Shown here: positions 46,791 to 60,016 of the stretch, piece by piece
Layout of the letters: the number at the start of each line of letters is the position of its first letter
How positions within the stretch are numbered: position 1 is the first letter of the stretch
NCBI GenBank assembly: GCA_020746835.1
Contig: JAGPNK010000001.1
Location: 4,340,001 to 4,404,000, forward strand
Source: Stachybotrys elegans
Lineage: Eukaryota > Ascomycota > Sordariomycetes > Hypocreales > Stachybotryaceae
Length of the DNA: 64,000 nt
Reading direction: 5' to 3'
Notes under the pieces: generated by a model
What the model saw: only the letters and a program-made list of their open reading frames with translations
What the model was told of the DNA's origin: nothing
The model's database searches: none
Program-made: the position numbers and the translations under genes

Positions 46791-49700
46791 TCAATATTCA
46801 CTGTCGTCGTCGTTATCATCATCGACCTCCATGTCCGAGTCGTCCTTGCTTGCCTGCTTGCCGCGAGAACGGGGTGCTGGAGCAGCCCGGCCCCTTCGTG
46901 AGAGAACACTGGCCTTGACTGCTGGAGCGCTATCCGACTTCACCTTGGAGGCACGCCCACTACGAGCACCTCGTGGGGCTTCGGCTTCAGAGCCATCATC
47001 TCCTGAGTTCTCGTTGTCCTTTTCTCCGTCATCGCCATCTTCTTGGTCGTCCCCGGAACCCCCTTCGGAGGCGTCGTCAGAATCATCATCAAGATAATCC
47101 CACTCTGCTACACCGTCCATCATCTCGGCTTCATCATCTTCATCGTCCCGCTCCTTGTAATTGGAGACATTGTGCGCGCGACTGCTCCGTCGGCGCTCCG
47201 ATGGATCAACATCAGGCACTGGATACTTCCTCTGACGAGGGGCTGCCTTGGTCTTTGGTTTTGTGCTCTTAACCCGTGACTTGGATGACGACTTTTCCCT
47301 GATGACAGTGTTGATCTGGGTCCTTGCCTTCTTAGATGGCTGGTCGGAACCCTCGAGCATTGACTTGCGCTTCTGCAAATGTTGTTAGCACAAATCTGGC
47401 GAGCTTTCGCATTCAACAGTCTTCATACCTTCTTTCGATCGAGCGATTTCATCACATCATCAAGCCGATCTTCCAGCTCGTCAGGGATGTATTGCTTCTT
47501 GGCAATTTGCTGGGCAACCTCGCTGGATGGAAGGGCCGCGAAGAGACCAGTGGGCAGCGGAACCTTGCTAGGGAAGGCCTGGAAACTCCAGTTTCGCTTC
47601 TCCTGGAACCGGCGAATGACAGCCTGTGCGAGATCGCTGAGCACATATATGTTCTCACTCAAGTCAGGCTTGATGCCATCTCGCGTTTGCTTGACCCTCT
47701 CAGCGTACTTGTATATCAAGGAGATATTCTCCTCAGTAGCCACCGCGTTCAGGTAGAAGAGGAAGTATTTGGTAAAGTCAAGCAAACCATCAATATCCGA
47801 GCTAAAGTCGGGGTGATGCGCCAGGAGGGGGATCAGCCTTGCTAGAATGGCCTCCATGACCTGTTTTTTGTTCTCAGAAAAGTATAACGCGCGGGAGCGC
47901 ACCCAAGTCTCGATTCGGTTCTTCAGGTCATCAACAGGCTCAAATGCCGCCAGGAATAGCATCGTGTAGAAGCGGACACGCAGCTTGCCCCTGGCCAGAT
48001 AGTTCTGCAGCTTGTCCATGAAGCGCCGGCGAACCTGAGGACCCTCGTCCTGCACAAGCTCTGCAAGTTTATTGAAGCTGGGATGGTCTAGCTGATCATC
48101 ATACTTCTTGATTGTGCAAAGCTTGAGAATGAGCTGACCAGCAAACAGCCTTAGCCTCCTCCGGTGATGATAAGGAGTGTCTGCAACCTTGCAGAATTCG
48201 CCCTGGGCAACGACAAACGTCTTCAAGAGCTTGAATACGGGCTTGACTCTCTCTTCAGCGTCAGGCTCCTCATGGCTGGCCAATGCCCGGTTCACAAGAA
48301 TCTTTAGCGAGAGAAATTTGGCTTGTAGCTCCTGATCCATGTCTCCGTCCTCAACCCACTTGATCGGCGGCTCGGGAGCCTCGGTTCGAACCTGACCCAG
48401 TATATTATTGATTATCAAGTCATTGATGGCATCGTCCGAGTCCGCAACGACGGTGGGGGCAAGTCTCTCCAGCTGACTGATGGCAGCCAGCTTGTTGAGA
48501 ATGCGTGGCGAATCGTACTTCAGGTCCTTCATGACCTTCTGGAGCAGATTTGTGGCGGTGACCCTGCCTTTGTCGTCATCTTTGACCATGATGATGTTGA
48601 TGGCGTACTTTGCTGCTTTTGGGGGTGATCCATAGAGAGCGTAGTTCATCAGCGTCTGGCTGAAGCTCCTGTCAATCTTGACGTCCTTGGGATATCTCTT
48701 GGCGTACGAGGAGTAGGCCTTGAGCATGTCAACGACGGCGGGATCGTGAGTCTTGGTCTCCGAGGGAGCTTGCTCAATGATTTCCTTCTGTAGCTCTTCA
48801 GAGTGCGCCTTGAAGAGATCCGGGTTGCGCTGGGATATGTCGTTGAGCACTTGATGGGCAACACTGGCATAGCCGTCCTTGTCACTCTTGGAATAATCCA
48901 TGATCGTGGCAAGATGGCTGCGGTTGAACATGAGGCTGCTCGATCGATACAGAAGGGGGATGAGCGTGTCCAGAGCACCGGGAGCAGAGCTTGCCTGTAT
49001 CTTGGTAATCAGCTCGTTGATTGCCCTCCTGACTGTCTTGAAGTCGCTCTCGGACTCGATGGCGTATTTGATGAGCTGGTAGCACCGACGCTCGTTGAGC
49101 TTGGCAAACTTCTGAAGATCACTGCGAACCTTGAGCGGGTCGGGGAATGACGTGCCAAGCCATTGAAGAGTCTTGTTCAATCCAGCCTTGACCTTCTCCT
49201 CATTGGCGTCGACGACGATACCGCCGTTATATGCCTCGCACTGCTCGACAAATATCAGAAGACCCTTTGCGAACTGAGGCTGTCTTGCTTGCATGGCAAA
49301 GAAGGCCTTTTGGGCAGGAGCATCGAGGGACTTGAGCATAAGGAGAATCCTTTCAGCCCTGATGCGATCCTGGTCGGCTTCTTTTAATGCGTTCTTCCCA
49401 CCCTTGCCCTTGACGTTTGGGTACTTGAGGGGCACCAGGCATTCGAACATGACGCGATCGAGGAGTATGTTCAGGTCCGGATCATTGGCATAGAAGGCAT
49501 TGATAATGGGAGATGGAGCGCCACCGAGGCAAGCGGTGACAGTGTCCTGTCCATCTGCGAGCTCCCCCGAAGCGACCGCCCAAAGCTTTCCAAGGAGAAC
49601 CATGGCCTCAACGCGCACACCAGGCCTCCGGTCTCGACAGCGATCCGCAAGGCAGGCGAAGATGGACTTTTCCTTGGTGACACCGCCGAGCACACCAAGC

Positions 49701-51370
49701 TTCTGGACGATGTCTCTAAAGTCAAACAACTCAATGGCCTTGACAGCCGCGAGGCGGACTTTCTCCTCGCTATCAGCGAGCTTGTCGCGGATACCCGTGA
49801 CCAGTTCCGTCTCCTCCTCTCGGCTTAAGCCAACGCCGCCAGCTGAGGTAGAGACGATGTATCCCACAGCCGTGACCCATGCCGTTCGGATCGTTCCCGT
49901 CTTGTCGTTCCTACGGCTCACGAAGTTACGGTACGCCGCGGGGTGGGCCTGGGCAAAGGACTGAGGAGAGAAGGGCTGGGTGAGAACGTTGACGCCGCCC
50001 GGTGCGGCGGGCGGCTCGTCGAGCAAGCGAAGGGGTGGGTATGCGGCAGGGTCCAGCACAGGCGGCGGTGGCGGACCAGCTGCGCCAATGCCAGAGATCA
50101 TGTAGCCGACAGTCTCGGTCGCTATCTGCCGAAGATGGACGTTGTCTGCCTGGAGTTCGGCGTCAATCTGAGGAACGACATTCTGAAGAATGGTGGGCGA
50201 AGCTCGCCAGAGCTCGCGGATCAGGAGGTGAGCCTGTCGCAGGCTCTTGAGGTCGGCCTCAGAAGGCCCGGCTGCGGCATCCTCATCCTCATCATCGTCG
50301 CCGTGCCGGAAGCCATTGGTTTTGGTGGCGAAGCCGGACGCATTCAGGATGACATCGCTAAAGTACTGGCTCACGTAGCGCGCCATCTTGTCAGCGCAAC
50401 TGTTGCAGATGGTCTTGGCCATGATGTAAGCCGGTGGCTCTGTCTTTAGGAGCAGAGTAGTCTGATCGCCATTGTGCTCCTTGCTTCGACCACCACCGGG
50501 GGGTGCGGCTCGCAAGAACTGGCTGATAATGGCATCAATGACCGTGGCGGGGACACTGCCGGGAGACTCGTCAATGAGCTGAACGAGCATCTCAGTCAGG
50601 TACATCTCCACGTCCTTTGCGACCTGCTCCTCCGAGGGAGCCTTGGAGCTGCTCGAGACTCCATCAAAGGACGAGTTGAAGAGGCGCAAGAGGAGGTCGT
50701 CAGCGCCATGAATGTCCGTCAGCAGAAGAATACTCTTGACATCTGTCAGAGACATGAGGACGTATTTGTGTTGGCTGTCGTAAGGATTGGTGGGGTCATG
50801 CAGCGCCGGGAGAATATCCTTGATGAAGAGGGAGAACATCATCTAGTTGAGGTGAGTATGTGAGCACAAGCTTGAGCTTGACGACGCGCGGGGTATGGCG
50901 TTGTGGTGTCGGCTCACCTTGAGCTGATCATCTGTAAAGGGTGCCTCTGGGACGTAGAGACGGAGGAGGTCGACGAGGCAGCAAGCGGTATAGGCTCGGA
51001 CACCCCGATCCTTGTGCTGGATGAGGTTTCGATGTGCTAGCTTGGCAGCGACATCCTTGAGCGAGTCGAGGTCTGTTGCGCCCTGGTCTAGGTCGGCCAA
51101 CTCTTTGGAAAGCTTCTCTAGGCGGGAGAGAAGGGTAGCGCTGGGGATAGGCCTGGCGGGCTTCCAGGATAGCTCTTCGTTGAATTGAAGGCTTCTGACC
51201 TCCTCATCGCCCTCCTGGTTTTCATGGGTAGGGTTCTCAAGTTCGTCCTCCTCGGGCTCAGCTTCCTGCTCCTGTTCCTGTTCCTGCTCCTGCTCCTGGG
51301 GAGTCTCTTCGCGGACAGGCTCGTCCTCCTCGACGACGGGCTGCTTCGCTCGCGTTCTCCGGCGCGCCAT
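46791..51370 (-). CDS. PDS5: Cohesin-associated HEAT-repeat protein Pds5 (BimD/Spo76)
   Basis: Three exons: 51370-50918, 50842-47429, 47372-46791; 1482 residues, typical for the family. An acidic N-terminal EQEQEQEQEQE run is followed by the conserved Pds5 N-terminus (DRGVRAYTACCLVDLLRLY, then SLFIKDILPALHDPTNPY) and a long helical HEAT array; the third exon is a disordered tail with alternating basic (SKKARTQ) and acidic (DDDSDDASE) blocks and ends DMEVDDDNDDDSEY. Pds5 binds the cohesin kleisin, and with Wapl, Eco1 and sororin sets how long cohesin stays on chromosomes. Relaxed MCB-like TCGCGT lies about 90 nt upstream of the ATG. Both introns are GT-AG and phase 0. Confidence 0.95.
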
Positions 51371-53587
51371 GGTGCGCGATGGGCAGGATTCGTATATGTA
51401 GGGGAAGAAGCAGAGGAGGATGGGATGCGGGCGCGATCGGGCGCGGTCGTGTGGGTGTGTCGCGTGTGTCGCGGTGGCGGTTAAGTACGAGAGGCTGAAT
51501 TTGGCACAACCTTAGGTGCTACCTTGGGTCTTGTGTGCGCTGTGCTGCGCGGGCTACAGCATCGCCCGCAGACGGCGCAGAGGAAACAATTGGACTCGGC
51601 GGCGCGGTGGGCTATCGGAGGGTGACGATGATGAGGGAGGGAGAGATGGTTGGCGAGGTTATGATGCGAGTGATGATGGTGGTGGGCGACGTGCTTCCTG
51701 CCTCTACGTCGAGTTTACGCCGTTGGCGTGGTTTCGAGCTGGGGATACCGATTAGTACCTCCAGCTTAGCTCACTGCACTCGCTCGGGCCAGAGGTACTG
51801 CAGGTACCGCAGGTACTTTGGGTACTTGTGGTGCTATACGCGACGCGACAACACTAAGCCGGGGATTAGCTCCAGCCCGGTAGCGGGTACTTTGGTTCCA
51901 CGCCACACATCACTCCAGCCATAACAAATCAAGCCAGCCCACGCATGCAGACGAGCAAAACGGAGGCCCATGCTCGAATCTGGGAAAACGGTCAGACTAG
52001 GAGGTAGAGCGAAACGGTGGAGGATGGCCTGGTTATGTCAGCCAATTCACCTCCAACGACAACCAAGCGACTCATTATCACCACAAACTCATCGAGCTGG
52101 TTGATGGTCGAATTTTCTGGATCCGAGTGCCCAAATATACCGTCTTATTCCATCACCCGACTCGCAGTGAACATTCTCCCTTGGGAAACCAAATAATATT
52201 TGATCAATGGAAGGCCAGAATGCGAGCATCTCAAGCAGGATGAAATAGGAGGCGACGAGTGGGAGCATACCATGGCCACGGAAAAGTATCCCGAAACCTA
52301 TCCGATTCGCGATGAGGGACTAATGCACGAGACGCGATTATTACTCCCACAATTACACAGCGAAGGCCAGAAGTAACGTATTATAGCCCGGTGCTTGGGG
52401 GTCGCACGTCCAACAGCAGGCTATCATTGTTTCATCCACAGGCAACAGAGCCTCCATCGCTTGACCACAAGAGATGGGGATATATTGGAGCCGTTGGGGT
52501 CGTGCTCCCCTGTGTTTGATGTAGTCCCGACTTTCGCACTCGGACCAAGCATCGGGGCTTCCCTTCGATCATGTTCTCCAGCTCGGCTCATCCAAACATC
52601 AACAGCCAGAACAAGCCGGTTCACCTTTGGCTGTGCAACAACCTCCGGGCATCGCATCGTTTCAGAAGGCCATGCCAGTAGATTGCAAAGCGGCACAAAC
52701 GTGGTGACTGCCCCTTGTGCCTCTTGTCCTCCTTTCTCCCACAGCCGTTGCCTCATGGAACGTGATACGAGCAGGCCATTATTTCGGTCCAGGGCCAGCC
52801 TTTTTAATAAGGCATGGTCGCATGGTCGTGCAGTCCACCCTGGATTGGTACCTAGTATCGGCGTTGATCTGCCTTGCCTTTCTCGAGATGATTCTCTCTG
52901 ATGGGGACAGAGAAGCCATGCGACATGCATGCAGGCGGCTAGTCGTGATGCTCGAGTTACCTTTGCCAGCTGCCACGGCTCTGCCAGCTGCTCGCCAGCC
53001 GGCAGAACATCATTTCCTTGCCCAAGGGATTTCTTTTTCGTCTCAAAGATAAATATTTACATTTCGCGTGTGCTCTTATTGTTTCCCCTCATCCTCTCTC
53101 AAGCCCTGATTCACGTTTGCCCTGCCCACCAAAACCGCACCACCAACAACAACCCCTTCTGCTACTTTACCTCAGAAGGGAAACTTGACCACCTGCTCCT
53201 GACTTTCTTCTTACATCCACACAAACTTCACTCCCAACGCTCGTTTTCACCTCCACGCCGCGAACAACAATCATTACTCTTTCTTCCTGTTTGTAATACA
53301 GGTTATCCAAACGAGTGAGCATCCCCTTCCTTTCTACTCACTTCTTCATCTTGTGAAGGCAGCCCTCGACCTCTTTACTCCCGATTGCCCTCTTCCTCCA
53401 GGCAGATTTCATCTTTGTTTCCTTCGTGTGACTGCAAAAGACTGACGACGACGACGCAGTTTCTTGTCCCAGGTCCTCCTTCGCTCCCACAGTATCTGAA
53501 TCTTGGAGTTTTACCAAGTTCGTATCACCTCAAACCACACCTTCTCATCTCGACTGATCGGCTAACCTCTTCGTGACAGTGGCTTCG
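51371..53587. other. 2.2 kb divergent intergenic region
   Basis: PDS5 promoter, a GGTACTGCAGGTACCGCAGGTAC cluster at 51793-51825, then DNA with overlapping antisense open frames (52395-52930) that have no domain-like sequence. From about 53080 the DNA is CT-rich, the likely leader of the surface-protein gene. Confidence 0.55.
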
Positions 53588-55152
53588 ATGAAGGATCTCG
53601 TCACAGACTACAAACCCAGCCTCAGCCACCCTCGGGTGCGAGCTGGCCTTGGTTGGAAGAAAAAGCTCAACAAGATGGCTGAAGGCGTTCTCTTGGTCCT
53701 CATGGCACTTGTTGTCACCAATATGTTTGCCGGTTGTGGTACGATTGCCCCTCATCAATCTTTCCCTCATGCTGTGTAACCTGACCAAACTGCAGTGGCC
53801 ATGTCCGTCGATGGTGTCGCCCTTTCCAACCGTCTTGGCGGCGATCATGTTGAGATCGTTGCCAACGTGCAGGGAGCCCACGCGCTCACCGGCCGTGCCG
53901 AAGATTGCCCCGATGAGACCACCCTCTACGATTCTTCGGCCGACGCCATCTCTGCTACTGCTGTGCCTACCGTGGATGCACCTGAGGGTCCAATCAGTGT
54001 CCCTGTCTCGTAAGTTTACGCCGCGCAACTTACCAATCACACGCTCACATCCCTGGCAGAACTCAGACCGCTCTCTCTACCATCTACAGTGTCATTACCA
54101 CTACCTCCGTCACCAAGACCACGACGGCAACCACTGTAGTGACCCTCCCTTCTCCCGTCACCACGGTCGAGGAAGATTGCTCTGTCATTGTCACCACTGT
54201 TTCAGTGTTTGTTACCGTCACCCCGTCGACCTCTGAGTCGACCTCGGACTGCTCGACTGATGAGGATGCCACTGTCACTGTCACTGGCGGACCTTCCACT
54301 GTGACCAACGTGGAAACCGACTATTCCTTCACCTCTGGTCTCCCTGACGCGACTGTCTCGGGAAATCCTCTCACTCTTACGGATATCCAGACTGATATCT
54401 CCTATACCACTGGTCTACCTGATGCCACTGTCTCTGGCAGCCCCGGTACCGTTACCAATGTTGAGACGGATGTTCACTATACCACTGGCCTTCCTGACGC
54501 CACGGTTTCCGGTAATCCTTCTACAGTCACCAACATGGAAACAGATGTGCACTACACCAGCGGTCTACCCGATGCTACTGTTTCCGGAGATCCTCTTACA
54601 GTCACCAGTCTCGAGGAGTACATGTCGCTCACGACTCCTCCCCCTGATGCCACCGTCTCGGGTTCTCCCTCCAAGTCAACCATAGTTGAGACCGTCATTG
54701 TCGTTTCTGACCTCTTGGACCCTTGGAACAAGTCTCTGACCACCATCACGGCCACAAGCACGGCCAAGAAGACCATCACGACCGTCTACTCGACTCTGCA
54801 CACCGTTACAGTCACGGAATCCTCCCACCCGGCTGCGTCCAGCACCATGGTCGACGATGATTGTGAATCCCATACCCCTACCAGCACCCTCACCAAGACC
54901 GTCACGACCACCGATGGACCTCCCGCGGTTTCGACTACCACTGTCATCGTCTCGGGACCTCCTTACAAAGCTGGAAATGGTACATTTCACTACCACCATT
55001 CGGGCACAGGCGGTCTCCCACCCATGCCCACAACCACTGTCGAGATCTCCGCCGGCAACCAGAAGCCCGGACCTCGCAACGGCATCGGCGGCGGCACAAG
55101 CAACGTCGGCTGCATCCTCATGATGACTGCCATCTTCATGTTCATGCTCTAG
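53588..55152 (+). CDS. Thr/Ser-rich cell-surface protein with tandem repeats and GPI-type C-terminus
   Basis: Three exons: 53588-53738, 53796-54009, 54060-55152; 485 residues. No named family is recognised. A hydrophobic segment (EGVLLVLMALVVTNMFAG) at about 32-49 acts as signal peptide or anchor; the second ATG at 53675 would place it right at the N-terminus, and is a plausible true start. A short domain with few Cys follows, then a Thr/Val-rich stalk holding five 25-residue repeats (GLPDATVSGNP and variants, nt 54337-54711) and Thr-rich spacers. It ends NGIGGGTSNVGCILMMTAIFMFML, a small-residue site plus hydrophobic tail expected for GPI anchoring. This resembles fungal adhesins or mucin-like wall proteins; a binding partner cannot be predicted. 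Confidence 0.8.
54337..54711 (+). repeat. Five 75-nt tandem repeats in the surface-protein gene
   Basis: Units start at 54337, 54412, 54487, 54562 and 54637, each exactly 75 nt, encoding variants of GLPDATVSG-x-P-x-TVTN-x-ETDVHYTT. A further partial unit precedes them (from about 54262). Protein identity is high while many third codon positions differ between units. Confidence 0.92.
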
Positions 55153-55816
55153 GCACCTCTTTCTGCCTGGGGAGAAGGCGTTGTGGCAAGGGGCGATTTC
55201 CCTTGTCAGCGGGGGAGCTCACTTTCGCTGTATATGGGGGTAAGGCATTTTTGCAATTTTCAACATGAGGGCCAGCGGGCCACTTTGATTTCGTTTCTTC
55301 TCGTCGGAGCATGGGATTGATTCAACCTGGATGTCATATTGGGTCGCTGATGACCCCGTACCTACCTAGGTAGCAATGCACACGGAGTTTATAGGAGGAC
55401 GGCAAACTCGAGTGATTCACATGCAAATACATACATTTTGCAGTGCCATCACTCGTAGAATAATAGTAATTCTTTGTCGCACAATGCTCCATCGAGGTTC
55501 GATGAAAGGAAGTAGGTAGGTATTCAACAGCAGCTACATGAAAATAGCTACCCAGGTTCAACCGGATAAGCGAAACTGAGTTAACAAGCAGTAAAATTCA
55601 TCGTCAGTGGTATCCTCCAAACGCACTTTAATCCTTGCGAACGCCCTGCCCAACTGCCAGCGGTCCCTTTCCTCCTCCTCTCCCGCCCCTCCTAGATCTT
55701 TCCCAGGCCACCCAGCTACAGCCAGGTATGGGTCTGAGAGCACTGGTCCCTTTGCCAATCCGTAACGCGAAATGCACAAAGGTACGGTATAGTGAAAGAG
55801 GGAGGTGGCTATACCG
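55153..55816. other. Convergent intergenic region
   Basis: 3' flanks of the surface-protein gene and CEG1. Contains GTACCTACCTAGGTAG at 55358-55373 and AGTAGGTAGGTA near 55512. No gene seen. Confidence 0.65.
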
Positions 55817-57084
55817 TTACTTGCTACGCTTCTCCGGCTGCTCATTCGCGGCTCGAGACTTCCAGTTGTCACGGATTGTACCGGCGACGCTAAGGAGGTC
55901 CTTGTCACATACGCGGTCATTGATACTTTCCATGACGCTGACGACTGTGCTCTTGTGGTTGGCCTCGTTCTTGTCGTCTCGGAAACGCACGATGCGCCAC
56001 CGTCTTTGGTCGTCCAGGTTGCATTCGACTATGCGATCGTTGAGCGGGTCATTTAGCCCCTTCAGAATCTCCCACTCCTCCTCCGTTATAAAGACCTTGT
56101 TGAAGTGCTCATACTTATTGGGGCCGCTATCCCCTTTGTAGATGAGGATGTCCGCCTTGGGCACGCTGTCGTAATCAACAAAGGGGGCCGTGATGCCCTC
56201 CTTGCGCTCCTCCTCGTCGGGCTCGACAGTGGGGAACGTCAGCTTCAGCCTGCAGTCGATGGTGTTCTCCTCTGGCGGCTTCCACTTGAGAATGTGGGGG
56301 TCGGTGCCATGCTTGTAGGGCGTGTTCCGACATGTAAAAATGAGCCCATCGTTGCCGTGGCGCAGGTTCGGCAGGACCTGCTTGAACATCATTTCGATGC
56401 CGTATCCGAGCTGAAAGGGCTTCATCTCGATATGGAATGGCTGCGAGTGGCGTTCTGTTGGGTAGTCTTGAAACAGGCGCTTGTACGGCGTATACAGCTT
56501 GTCTTTGAAGTATGCCAGTCTCTTGTCCAGGGTCCGATCCACCAGGTTGTTACCGTCCATCAGCAGGCAGTCAAAGACCAAGAATTTGGGTATCTTGGTC
56601 CCGTCATCCATTGTGTCCCACACAAGCTCGCCATCTATTAGCGTGCCTGTGTGAAAGGCACTCTGGTCATTCTCGAGAGGGAAATGAAGGAACCGATTGG
56701 TGATGTACCAGTAGTCATTCTTGCGATCGATGAGGTAGTGCGTCTCGATTCCATTATCGTCGGCGGTCGAGTAGAGGAGGTAGCGGATACCATCTGACTT
56801 TTCACAGACATAGTAGCTAGAACAGAGTTAACTAGGCACGCATCACGACGGGGAGGCATGGTCAGTGCCATGTGGAGGACAACATACTCCTTCCGAGTCA
56901 GCTCCTCAAGATGCTGCCTCGCGAAACTGACGGGTTGGGCACCGGGGAATCCAGTTTGATGCCGCCCGAGCAGCCCGGCCACTTCTTTTCGCATCATATG
57001 GAGCAGCTGTCCATCTGTTTTCATCCCGGGCGCCGAAATGGACGGGATCGGGCCCTCAGCTCTTGTGCCATCGGGTCGTTCCAT
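55817..57084 (-). CDS. CEG1: mRNA-capping enzyme, guanylyltransferase subunit
   Basis: Two exons, 57084-56888 and 56816-55817; 398 residues. The nucleotidyltransferase motif KSDG (Lys72, the GMP-linked residue) lies just after the splice junction in DYYVCEKSDGIRYLL. Further motifs: GTLIDGELV (III), DGLIFTCRNTPY (IV), ILKWKPPEENTIDCRL (V) and WRIVRFRDDKNEANH (VI). It transfers GMP to the diphosphate end of nascent RNA in the nucleus, bound to phosphorylated RNA polymerase II; the separate triphosphatase (Cet1 type) is not in this window. The intron is 71 nt with a GTTAACT branch. The family-typical LLGRHQTGFPGAQPVSF block is near residue 40. Confidence 0.95.
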
Positions 57085-57845
57085 GGTCGCGTTGATGTGT
57101 TGCTGGGCCGCGCGCCGCAGCTGTCGGGATAGCGTGGCGTCGCCCCAAGCAGGGAGAGATGTGACGAGGAAGAGAAAATACTAGGATAAAGGCGAGATGG
57201 GTGGTGATGGTAACAACCAACAGGTGGCCATGCCAAGTCTGGAAGAGATGATGGGTTGAATTCCTCAGTCTGGCAGATGCATGAATGCGCCAGCCAGTTC
57301 ACGGGCCTTCCTGGCGTGCTTTATCGATAAGCCACTGCGCAACTTCACATACCCAACAGAAACAACCTCACTTATTCGAGCAAACAGAAACTTGATTCTC
57401 GCTTCTTCTTGCGGTGTGTGGCATTTGATTCAATTTGTTTTTACAGTTTTCTTTCTGGCTATATCGGCCAGTAGCCGACTTGACAGTACCGTATTACAAA
57501 ACACCAACTTCAATTCTCTGTACACGTTCCGCTTGCAGCTACATGACCGAGACAAACTCCCTTAGTAGTCAGAGAAGCACATAGGCCCCCAATTGAAACA
57601 ACCCAGTTCTATGCTGGGTCCGGCCCTTACCGATGGCCCTTCCCGGGCAAACAAGTCATAGCCAACTACGAGACCCCAGGGCAATGTAGGTATCGTTTTA
57701 CTGCACTGACATCATCAAAGAGGTAGCCTGTGCAAGGTCGCGATGGTGCAATTCGCCTCTAAAACAGCATTATTACCCTCCTCGTCGCCTCTATAGCCCT
57801 TTGGTCGATTGGTGGTGCCATACCCCGACATTATAGAGGCTCCTC
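57085..57845. other. Intergenic: CEG1 promoter and SNX41 3' flank
   Basis: CEG1 and SNX41 are both on the minus strand, so this holds the CEG1 promoter and the SNX41 3' flank. AT-richer around 57340-57500; no coding signal. Confidence 0.65.
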
Positions 57846-60016
57846 TCAGGCTTCGTCTATTTTATCGACCTCAGCCCGAGCTTCTTCCCATTGTTGCTTG
57901 CTCTTCTTGGCCCACTCGATCTGGCTCTTGGCATAGGCGAGCTGTATCGCGTTTATTAGTATGCATTCGCAGCATCAAGACTCAGGGGCTGTATCGTAGG
58001 GAAACTCACCATGTACCGTCGCAAGTCCTCCTCTTTGTCGTTTTGGAACCTCTTCAAATCCTTCAACACGCTGGCACTGGCTTCCTTGACATCCTTCTCT
58101 GAGACAACCTGCGCTTGCTCCAGCTGCTCGATCGACTCTTTCGTCTTCCCGATTGTGTCACGGCGAGTTCTCTCAGGGTCCACGTCCACGACCCCTTGTA
58201 CTGCGTGACGAATCGGGCCAAAGATCTTGTTCGTGAACGAGTTGCCGCTGGGCAACTTCCTGTGGTTGGACACGCTGGCGCTCCGCTCGGGAAGACCCTG
58301 GCTTGCCGAAGGTGCTGGTGCTGAGAAATCTCCATGTGTTGGTGGGAAATCCGAGTCGATGGACTCGGTGTCATCCTGGGCTCCTTCTCGGCGACTGTGA
58401 GTCGGTGGTTCTCGAAGGCTTGCCGACCGTCTAGGTGGCGGCGACAGCTGCTGGCTGCTAGACAAATACTGCTCGATGCGCCTTGCCTCGGCCTCGCTAT
58501 GCTCCAGCTGGTCCAAAAGTGCGCGCTTCTTGTTCAGCTCCTCTGCGGTCAAGTCTTGCTGAACTCGCTTCAGCACTCTATACCGAAGGACACCCCTCAC
58601 TACTCCAGCAAACTGCGCATTCTCTCGCATGGGCTCGGCGAAGCTTGCCCCTAGTGAGCCTGATAGCTCCTCTGTGGCCAGGTAGGAGTGGTCAGCAGCC
58701 TGGCCGACCCGCTCAATGGCCGGTCCGAGGGACGGCGCTTGTTCTGATAGGGCATATGCGTTGAATCGCGATCCAAGCTCGCAAAGATCTGCAGCGAGCG
58801 AGGATAGATGGCTGAGGGTACGCCTGTTCACCTTCTCCATGGGGCCTGTAAGAAGCTGCTCCATCTCCTTGATGGAAGCCTCATACGATACGAAGTAGGG
58901 GTCCAATTCCTGCTCGCCCAAATTACTGGTTTCCGGGGGGAATCGCCCAATGACGTGTGTCCCGCTCTGGATAGCCGATGGGCTGATGTCGTGGTTTGCT
59001 CCCCCCGCCGCCTTCAGCTTGGCCGAGCTCGCAGGGATCGGCAGGTAGTTGTGCCCAGCCGTGGGATTCGCAGTATCCAGAGGGGGTGCCTTGAGTACAG
59101 ACTTGGGAATCGATGCTACAGGGTGAGAGTGAAGAACCTCGCTCTAGACCAGTGGTTAGCAAGGGGGTGGTCGTGGCAAGATAGTTGTATCAACGGCATA
59201 CCCAGCTGGCATTCGGATCCAAGAATCTCCACCAAACTCCGTCCGCCCGGACTGCATCCATGCGCCGGCATCTGTTGAGAAAGACCGCTAGCATGCGCTT
59301 CCGCAGATCAATAATCTGCTGGTCCTGCTTCGCGTTGGTGGGGTTCGCAGCATAGTCGGCCATCGTGTGCTTCTCAGGAATCGGTGGGATGATGAGTGTG
59401 GGGTGTAGTCGGGTAAGAGCATCTCTCAGGGAGGCAAACTCCGAGTAGCGACGTCGAACCTCGAGATCCTGCAACAGCTATGTCAGTGGAAGCTCGGCCG
59501 CGTCGAATATGGTCACCAGTTACCCCTGTGCGGATGGTGTAGACAATATATCTGCCGCCACTCTCCATGCTCTTCCCGGCATCCGTAATCATGATAGGCA
59601 TGTCTGGGTTCTCATAGAGGATCTGTTCGATCCGACTGTCATAGCCACCAGGCTTTCGCCTTGTCACAGGCGGTTGGTCATCGGAATGAATTCTGCTGTC
59701 GCCATCATCATGCGGCAGCCCGTGCCTCGGGACGTGATCCAGGGACTCATCGTCGCTGTCGGACGTCGGCGTATGAGGAGCCTCGAAGGTTCGATCTAGA
59801 AAGCGAGTCAGCGCGACATGTTGCTTCCTTGGTCCACATGAGGGATCCTCAGCGAGGTTCCATTCCCCGGCCATTTTCCGAGGTGAGTATATCAACGGGA
59901 ATCGACTTACATTCGCGCGCATCCGGGGACACCGGGTTGGCTGAGGATGAAGTCTGGGAATCGCGCCGATCGAAGCTGGTCCCGTATGGGTTATTGTCCT
60001 CCTCGTCGTTCCACAT
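57846..60016 (-). CDS. SNX41: Sorting nexin SNX41/ATG20 (PX-BAR)
   Basis: Five exons: 60016-59911, 59795-59524, 59468-59202, 59143-58010, 57941-57846; 624 residues. The N-terminus MWNDEEDNNPYGTSFDRRDS is the hallmark of the fungal Snx41 group. The PX domain (about 95-215) contains RYSEFASLRDALTRLHP and PPIPEKHT, the PI3P pocket type; the C-terminal half (about 260-624) is helical BAR-like, with coiled-coil segments (ERTRRDTIGKTKESIEQLEQ) interrupted by a Ser/Pro-rich insert around 430-520. Snx41/Atg20 with Snx4/Atg24 retrieves SNAREs from endosomes and supports selective autophagy. The first acceptor (TAG at 59796) was picked by frame continuity; other junctions are well fixed by family sequence. 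Confidence 0.92.

Noticed and set aside
52395..52930. Two overlapping antisense open frames of 168 codons each
   Set aside because: Neither shows domain-like composition, motifs or splice context; long chance ORFs are common in this GC-rich DNA.
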